Positions 6,654-10,002 of a stretch of 10,002 nt of DNA are shown here, in pieces. The stretch comes from Rhodobiaceae bacterium (GTDB taxonomy: Bacteria > Pseudomonadota > Alphaproteobacteria > RS24). The first letter of the stretch is position 1; each line of letters begins with the position of its first letter. The position numbers were made by a program, and so were the translations under genes. Location: assembly GCA_002683515.1 (NCBI GenBank), contig NYTN01000093.1, positions 1 through 10,002 of the forward strand, read 5' to 3'. Below the pieces are notes generated by a model that was given only the letters and a program-made list of their open reading frames with translations, was not told where the DNA came from and ran no database searches.

Positions 6654-7355
6654 CTAATCAGTTTGTAAAATATATCCAGCGCCACGAACTGTCTGAAGGT
6701 ATAGAGGATCACGAGGTGTATCTTCAATTTTTCGACGTAATCGATTGATTTGGACATCAATAGCGCGCTCGGATATATTTTCGTCATCGCCGGTTAACTC
6801 CTCTCGCCGTATTATGCGTCCACTTTTAGAGGCAAAACATCTCATTAATTCAATCTCGCGTGTGGTGAGGGGAATGCGCTCACCGTTTTTGAGTAATTCG
6901 CCTCTTTCAGTCTTGAATACACAATCGCCAAAGGTAATTTCTTCTGGCATTTCTATAATATTTGGTTCTGAAACTTGACGCCGTAAAATATTACGAATTC
7001 GCAGAAGTAATTCCGTGGGTTCAAAGGGTTTGGGCAGATAATCATCGGCTCCGAGACGAAGCCCCTCAATCCGGTTATCCACTTCTGCTAATGCTGTAAG
7101 CATTAAAATTGGCACATAATTGGCTTCCTTTCGTAATACGCTTGTAAGCTCTAATCCAGTTTCTCCCGGCATCATAACGTCGAGAACAATTAAATCAAAA
7201 ATCTCAAGGCTAAGTTTTCTTCTGGCTTCGTTGGAACTTGCTGCACTACTAGCTCTATACCCCTGATCAGAAAGAAATTTCTGGAGAAGAGAACGAATGC
7301 GCCTATCATCATCAACAACAAGAATATGCGGGGATGTTTCGGTGGGTTCGCTCAT
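6654..7355 (-). CDS. OmpR/PhoB-family response regulator (PetR-like)
   Basis: A 233-residue DNA-binding response regulator. The receiver domain (about 9-122) has the acidic pair Asp15/Asp16, the phosphorylation site Asp59 in LIVLDVMMPGETG, Thr87 in MLTA and Lys109 in YLPKPFEP. The C-terminal winged helix (about 135-230) includes GERIPLTTREIELM, the recognition-helix region ENISERAIDVQINRLRRKIE and the closing VRGAGYIL. It starts two bases after the marR stop, with a GGTGGGGAT purine-rich stretch upstream of ATG, and nine bases ahead of the kinase, so the three genes form one operon. The MarR–response regulator pairing matches the petP–petR genes of Rhodobacter capsulatus, where PetR is needed for cytochrome bc1 expression. 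That role cannot be assumed here because no bc1 genes lie nearby. Confidence 0.94.
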   Translation of the reverse strand: MSEPTETSPHILVVDDDRRIRSLLQKFLSDQGYRASSAASSNEARRKLSLEIFDLIVLDVMMPGETGLELTSVLRKEANYVPILMLTALAEVDNRIEGLRLGADDYLPKPFEPTELLLRIRNILRRQVSEPNIIEMPEEITFGDCVFKTERGELLKNGERIPLTTREIELMRCFASKSGRIIRREELTGDDENISERAIDVQINRLRRKIEDTPRDPLYLQTVRGAGYILQTD

Positions 7356-7357
7356 AG

Positions 7358-7891
7358 CTATTTATCCCCACCTGTATCATCCATAAAATCAATTTTCGTC
7401 TCCATATTGATTAGATGGAGCATGAATTTCTGCCATTTTTCTAAAGTGCCACCCTCACTTTTTGCAAGAGAGTCTTGAAAGCGCCGGATTTGAGGGTCTA
7501 TCAAATTGCGATGCAATTCATGCCCTTTGGCTGATAGTAAAAGTCTTTTTATTCGCCGGTCTTTTTCATCAGTTTCTTGAATAATATATTTTTCTTCAAT
7601 GAGGTCTTTTAACACACGCGAAAGGCTTTGTTTTGTAATCGATAAAATGTGTAGCAATTCAGACACTGACATCCCTGGACGCCGCCCGACAAAATGTAGT
7701 ACTCGGTGGTGTGCGCGACCGAAACCATGACTTTCTAAAATAGTATCAGGGTCTGAAACAAAATCTCTATAAGCAAAAAACATTAATTCTACGGCTTCCA
7801 CCAATTCCAGAGGTAGTTCAAGTGATGATGTGTCACTCGAAGGGGGATTTTCATGTTTCTTACCTAATGTTCCCTTATTTTCTTGAGACAT
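7358..7891 (-). CDS. MarR-family transcriptional regulator (PetP-like)
   Basis: A 177-residue winged-helix regulator. After a polar, probably flexible N-terminus (1-27), the dimerisation helix runs through VEAVELMFFAYRDF (31-44). The DNA-binding domain is at about 73-125: VSELLHILSITKQSLSRVL carries the recognition helix, and ETDEKDRRIKRLLLSAKG carries the wing with the family Asp-x-Arg core (Asp111, Arg112, Arg113). A C-terminal helix completes the dimer interface. The ATG at 7891 has a good AGAGGT four bases upstream. It is first in the operon with the response regulator and kinase, the order seen for petP–petR in Rhodobacter capsulatus. It may control its own operon and the divergent ilvE through the palindrome at 7941-7955; this is inference. 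The ligand is unknown. Confidence 0.9.
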   Translation of the reverse strand: MSQENKGTLGKKHENPPSSDTSSLELPLELVEAVELMFFAYRDFVSDPDTILESHGFGRAHHRVLHFVGRRPGMSVSELLHILSITKQSLSRVLKDLIEEKYIIQETDEKDRRIKRLLLSAKGHELHRNLIDPQIRRFQDSLAKSEGGTLEKWQKFMLHLINMETKIDFMDDTGGDK

Positions 7892-7940
7892 GATTACCTC
7901 TTATTAGGTGTCATACTTAATCTCATTTCGAGACAAATAT

Positions 7941-7955
7941 GTCAGCCATGTTGAC
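7941..7955. promoter_or_regulatory. Imperfect palindrome, candidate MarR operator
   Basis: GTCAGCCATGTTGAC reads GTCA-n-C and G-n-TGAC on either side of a three-base centre, with five of six half-site positions symmetric. It covers the expected start point of the minus-strand marR promoter and the -35 box of a plus-strand promoter candidate for ilvE. Position and symmetry fit an autoregulatory MarR-type site. One short palindrome can arise by chance, and no second copy was found in this gap. Confidence 0.35.
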
Positions 7956-7979
7956 TTATTTTACCCATGCAGATACACA
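7951..7979 (+). promoter_or_regulatory. Candidate ilvE promoter
   Basis: TTGACT (7951-7956, five of six to the -35 consensus) and TACACA (7974-7979, three of six to the -10 consensus) are separated by exactly 17 bases. The -10 is weak, which would fit an activated promoter. The predicted leader before the TTG start at 8023 is about 35 bases. Confidence 0.3.
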
Positions 7980-7985
7980 TATCAA
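7958..7985 (-). promoter_or_regulatory. Candidate promoter of the marR–response regulator–kinase operon
   Basis: On the minus strand TTGATA (plus 7985-7980) and TAAAAT (plus 7963-7958) each match the sigma-70 consensus at five of six positions and are 16 bases apart, the best promoter-like pair seen in the window. Transcription would start near 7951, inside the palindrome at 7941-7955, and leave a leader of about 60 bases before the marR ATG. It overlaps the opposite-facing ilvE promoter candidate. Confidence 0.45.
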
Positions 7986-8022
7986 CTTCTCAATCGGTTT
8001 ATTATAACCTCTGGAGGATAGA

Positions 8023-8898
8023 TTGGGTATCTCATTCGATCAAATGGACGGTCATATATGGTTCAACGGTGAATTTGTACCGTGGGCTGATGCCCGTATA
8101 CATGTTTTATCACACGGCTTACATTATGCCTCTTGTGTGTTTGAAGGCGAGCGCGCCTATGAAGGGCAAATTTTCAAACTTCGAGAGCATACGGAAAGAC
8201 TTTTTTATTCTGCCCGAGAGCTTGGTTTTGATATTCCATATAGCATTGAAGAAATTGATGCCGCGAGTGAAGAAGCACTTAAGATAAATAATCTTACCAA
8301 TGCTTATATCCGCCCAGTTGCTTGGCGCGGGAGCGAAATGATGGGTGTTTCTGCACAGGAAAATAAAATTAATATGGCGATAGCTGTCTGGGAGTGGCCT
8401 TCTTATTTTGACCCTGAAGAAATTAAAAAGGGTATCAGGCTTGATATTGCAAGTTATAAGCGACCTTCACCAGAAACGGCACCCTGTCATGCTAAAGCGG
8501 CTGGCCTTTATATGATTTGCACTCTTTCTAAGCATGCAGCTGAGAAAAAAGGTTATGCCGATTCCCTCATGTATGACTATCGGGGGCAAGTTGCGGAAGC
8601 AACCGGTGCAAATGTATTTTTCACTTTACACGGAAAAATTCATACCCCTATACCTGATTGCTTTCTTGACGGAATTACGCGGCGAACAGTTATTGATCTC
8701 GCAAAAGATAAAGGTATTGAGGTTGTAGAGCGTGTGATTATGCCTAATGAACTTGATAGTTTTGAGGAATGTTTTATTACTGGAACCGCGGCTGAAGTGA
8801 CACCAGTTTCAGAAATTGGGCCACATAGTTACACACCAAGCGAAATAAGCTTTGACCTTATGTCGCGCTATGCCGCGCTGACCCGTGGTCAAAAATAA
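8023..8898 (+). CDS. ilvE: Branched-chain amino-acid aminotransferase (class IV PLP enzyme)
   Basis: Transfers amino groups between glutamate and the 2-oxoacids of valine, leucine and isoleucine, using PLP, in the cytoplasm. The 291 residues show the class IV pattern: WFNGEFVPWADARIHVLSHG (13-32), HYASCVFEGERAY (34-46), the PLP-lysine region APCHAKAAGLYM with Lys158, AEATGANVFF (191-200) with Glu192, CFLDGITRRTVIDLA (213-227) and ITGTAAEVTPV (252-262). The start is TTG at 8023: GGAGG lies at 8013-8017, five bases upstream, and the seven residues it adds (GISFDQM) match the FDQxDG start common among alphaproteobacterial relatives. The first ATG (8044) has no ribosome binding site. D-amino-acid transaminase and aminodeoxychorismate lyase share the fold, but the full motif set favours IlvE. 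It is divergent from the marR operon and converges on pgsA after nine bases. Confidence 0.92.
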   Translation: MGISFDQMDGHIWFNGEFVPWADARIHVLSHGLHYASCVFEGERAYEGQIFKLREHTERLFYSARELGFDIPYSIEEIDAASEEALKINNLTNAYIRPVAWRGSEMMGVSAQENKINMAIAVWEWPSYFDPEEIKKGIRLDIASYKRPSPETAPCHAKAAGLYMICTLSKHAAEKKGYADSLMYDYRGQVAEATGANVFFTLHGKIHTPIPDCFLDGITRRTVIDLAKDKGIEVVERVIMPNELDSFEECFITGTAAEVTPVSEIGPHSYTPSEISFDLMSRYAALTRGQK

Positions 8899-8907
8899 AA
8901 CTTCTAA

Positions 8908-9471
8908 CTAATTTTTTTCTTTAAGAAGTGCCAAGCCTTTGGATAGGTAATCTATAGCCGTCCATACGGTAAAGAATGTTGCCGTCCAAAATAATCCCAA
9001 CCCTGTTATTTTAATAAGTGGGCTAATCATTTCACCGGCCTCACCTAAAAGTAAAATACCAAGAGCAATCATTTGTATGGTGGTTTTAAACTTTGCTATT
9101 TGAGATACTGCAAGTGTCACTCCACGATCTGTCAAATATTCACGGAACCAAGATATTAAAATCTCTCTCGTAATAATCAAAGCGGCAGCGAGTGTATGAA
9201 TGCCGCTGATATCTCTGAATTCAATGAGGATGATGATAACCGCAACAACCATCAACTTATCGGCAATCGGGTCTAGCATCCGCCCAAACTCTGAAGTGGC
9301 CTGAAGTTTGCGGGCGAGCCATCCATCAAGATAATCTGTAATAGCTGCCAGATAGAAAATCAAACAGGCGAGCCAGTTTCCTATAGGCTCGGGGATGAGG
9401 TAAATAATCACCACAGCCGGGATCATAAAAATTCTGAACAGAGTCAGAAAGTTTGGAAAATGTTTGATCAC
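8908..9471 (-). CDS. pgsA: CDP-diacylglycerol–glycerol-3-phosphate 3-phosphatidyltransferase
   Basis: Integral membrane enzyme that makes phosphatidylglycerol phosphate from CDP-diacylglycerol and glycerol 3-phosphate, the committed step to phosphatidylglycerol and cardiolipin. The 187-residue length is normal. The CDP-alcohol phosphotransferase motif is complete: Asp46, Asp49-Gly50, Ala53-Arg54, Gly63, Asp67 and Asp71 (DYLDGWLARKL then FGRMLDPIAD). About five or six hydrophobic segments are visible. The N-terminus FPNFLTLFRIFMIP is typical of the family. The start is GTG at 9471-9469: the codon just before it is an in-frame TAA, so no longer start exists, and GAGGG about seven bases upstream supports it. 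It follows uvrC by three bases, the same neighbour as in E. coli, and the two are probably co-transcribed. Confidence 0.95.
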   Translation of the reverse strand: MIKHFPNFLTLFRIFMIPAVVIIYLIPEPIGNWLACLIFYLAAITDYLDGWLARKLQATSEFGRMLDPIADKLMVVAVIIILIEFRDISGIHTLAAALIITREILISWFREYLTDRGVTLAVSQIAKFKTTIQMIALGILLLGEAGEMISPLIKITGLGLFWTATFFTVWTAIDYLSKGLALLKEKN

Positions 9472-9474
9472 TTA

Positions 9475-10002
9475 TTAACCCTCGCCGTTAAAATGGTCAT
9501 ATATAAGTTGCGCGATACCTGCACTAATTCCTTCAACTCGGATAAGATCTGATAATGAGGCTCGCATTACAGCTTTAGCAGAACCAAAATGATGCAAAAG
9601 AGCTTTTTTACGTTTTGCCCCAATACCGGAAATATCATCTAACGGATTCGCTCTAATATCTTTCTTTCTTTTGAAACGATGCCCGCCAATAGCAAATCTA
9701 TGAGCCTCATCGCGTAAACGCTGAAGATAATATAATACCGGTGAATTGGGGGGTAAGTTAAAAACATCTCGTTCGGGCATGAAAAATTTTTCTCGACCTG
9801 CGTTTCTATCTGGCCCCTTAGCAATACCAATTAGAGGAATATCGAGGCCAAGTTCTGTCATTACTTTTCTAGCAATACCAAGCTGGCCTTTGCCACCATC
9901 TATTAAAATCAAATCTGGACGATTTGTGCTTTCTGTATTTTCTTCGCGAACCATTCGCTCGTAGCGCCGGGTCAGAACTTCCTGCATCATGGCATAATCA
10001 TC
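9475..10002 (-). CDS. uvrC: Excinuclease ABC subunit C, C-terminal part, cut by the window edge
   Basis: UvrC makes the dual incisions in nucleotide excision repair after UvrAB find the lesion. The frame is open to the right edge (DDYAMMQEVLTRRYERM), so the 175 residues seen are only the end of a protein usually about 600 long; the ATG at 9990 is internal. The RNase H-like endonuclease domain shows LILIDGGKGQL (31-41 of the fragment) with a catalytic Asp, PLIGIAKGPDR (56-66) and DEAHRFAIGGHR (98-109) with the catalytic His. Two helix-hairpin-helix motifs follow, DDISGIGAKRKKALLHHFGS (122-141) and DLIRVEGISAGIAQLIYDHF (152-171), used to bind DNA. The GIY-YIG and UVR domains lie outside the window. 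It precedes pgsA by three bases. Confidence 0.96.
   Translation of the reverse strand, partial: DDYAMMQEVLTRRYERMVREENTESTNRPDLILIDGGKGQLGIARKVMTELGLDIPLIGIAKGPDRNAGREKFFMPERDVFNLPPNSPVLYYLQRLRDEAHRFAIGGHRFKRKKDIRANPLDDISGIGAKRKKALLHHFGSAKAVMRASLSDLIRVEGISAGIAQLIYDHFNGEG

Noticed and set aside
7921..7933. Short inverted repeat TCTC-n5-GAGA in the marR leader
   Set aside because: Four-base arms are expected by chance; there is no link to a promoter element.
7967..8287. 106-codon plus-strand frame overlapping the start of ilvE
   Set aside because: The ilvE frame carries the conserved class IV motifs over the same bases; this frame is a shadow.
8900..8929. Inverted repeat ACTTCT...AGAAGT at the ilvE–pgsA junction as a terminator
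   Set aside because: Only six base pairs with an 18-base loop, and it lies partly inside the pgsA coding end; too weak to call.
1..10002. CRISPR array, tRNA/rRNA, insertion sequence, prophage or defence locus
   Set aside because: No regularly spaced repeats, cloverleaf-like segments, transposase motifs or phage genes were seen; nearly all bases are accounted for by housekeeping and regulatory genes.

Overview
This window looks like a stretch of ordinary chromosome from an alphaproteobacterium. By eye it is of low to moderate GC. The lineage call rests on three gene blocks that recur together in that class: lgt–midA/NDUFAF7-like–pgeF with prs next to it; ubiK–ybjN-like–proC divergent from lgt; and a MarR regulator–OmpR response regulator–histidine kinase operon divergent from a branched-chain aminotransferase. 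The host could be a marine or free-living member such as a SAR116, Kordiimonadales or Rhodospirillales relative, but the window alone cannot fix the order.

Layout. Positions 1-614 hold the N-terminal 204 residues of ribose-phosphate diphosphokinase (prs, minus; it runs off the left edge). A gap of about 100 bp, AT-rich on its pgeF side, separates it from the minus-strand run lgt (3414→2611), midA-like methyltransferase (2603→1482) and pgeF (1485→718), which are spaced or overlapped like an operon. The 127-bp divergent gap 3415-3541 leads on the plus strand to ubiK (3542-3862), a YbjN-domain gene (4009-4509) and proC (4502-5299). proC is convergent, with one base between stop codons, with a sensor kinase (6644→5301). 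The kinase lies behind its response regulator (7355→6654) and a MarR regulator (7891→7358) in one minus-strand operon. A 131-bp divergent region holds candidate promoters and a palindrome. It is followed by ilvE (8023-8898, TTG start), which converges on pgsA (9471→8908, GTG start). pgsA follows the C-terminal 175 residues of uvrC (minus; it runs off the right edge).

Functions. The genes cover nucleotide and amino-acid precursor supply (prs, proC, ilvE), envelope lipid and lipoprotein work (lgt, pgsA), peptidoglycan precursor quality control (pgeF), respiratory assembly or cofactor supply (midA-like, ubiK), DNA repair (uvrC) and one regulatory operon of the PetP/PetR type. No tRNA, rRNA, CRISPR, insertion sequence, prophage or defence gene was seen.

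No clearly new multi-gene system is visible. The points most worth checking are non-coding: two mutually exclusive 9-bp hairpins in the ubiK–ybjN gap; the divergent marR/ilvE control region, where a palindrome sits on both predicted promoters; and the non-ATG starts of ilvE and pgsA.
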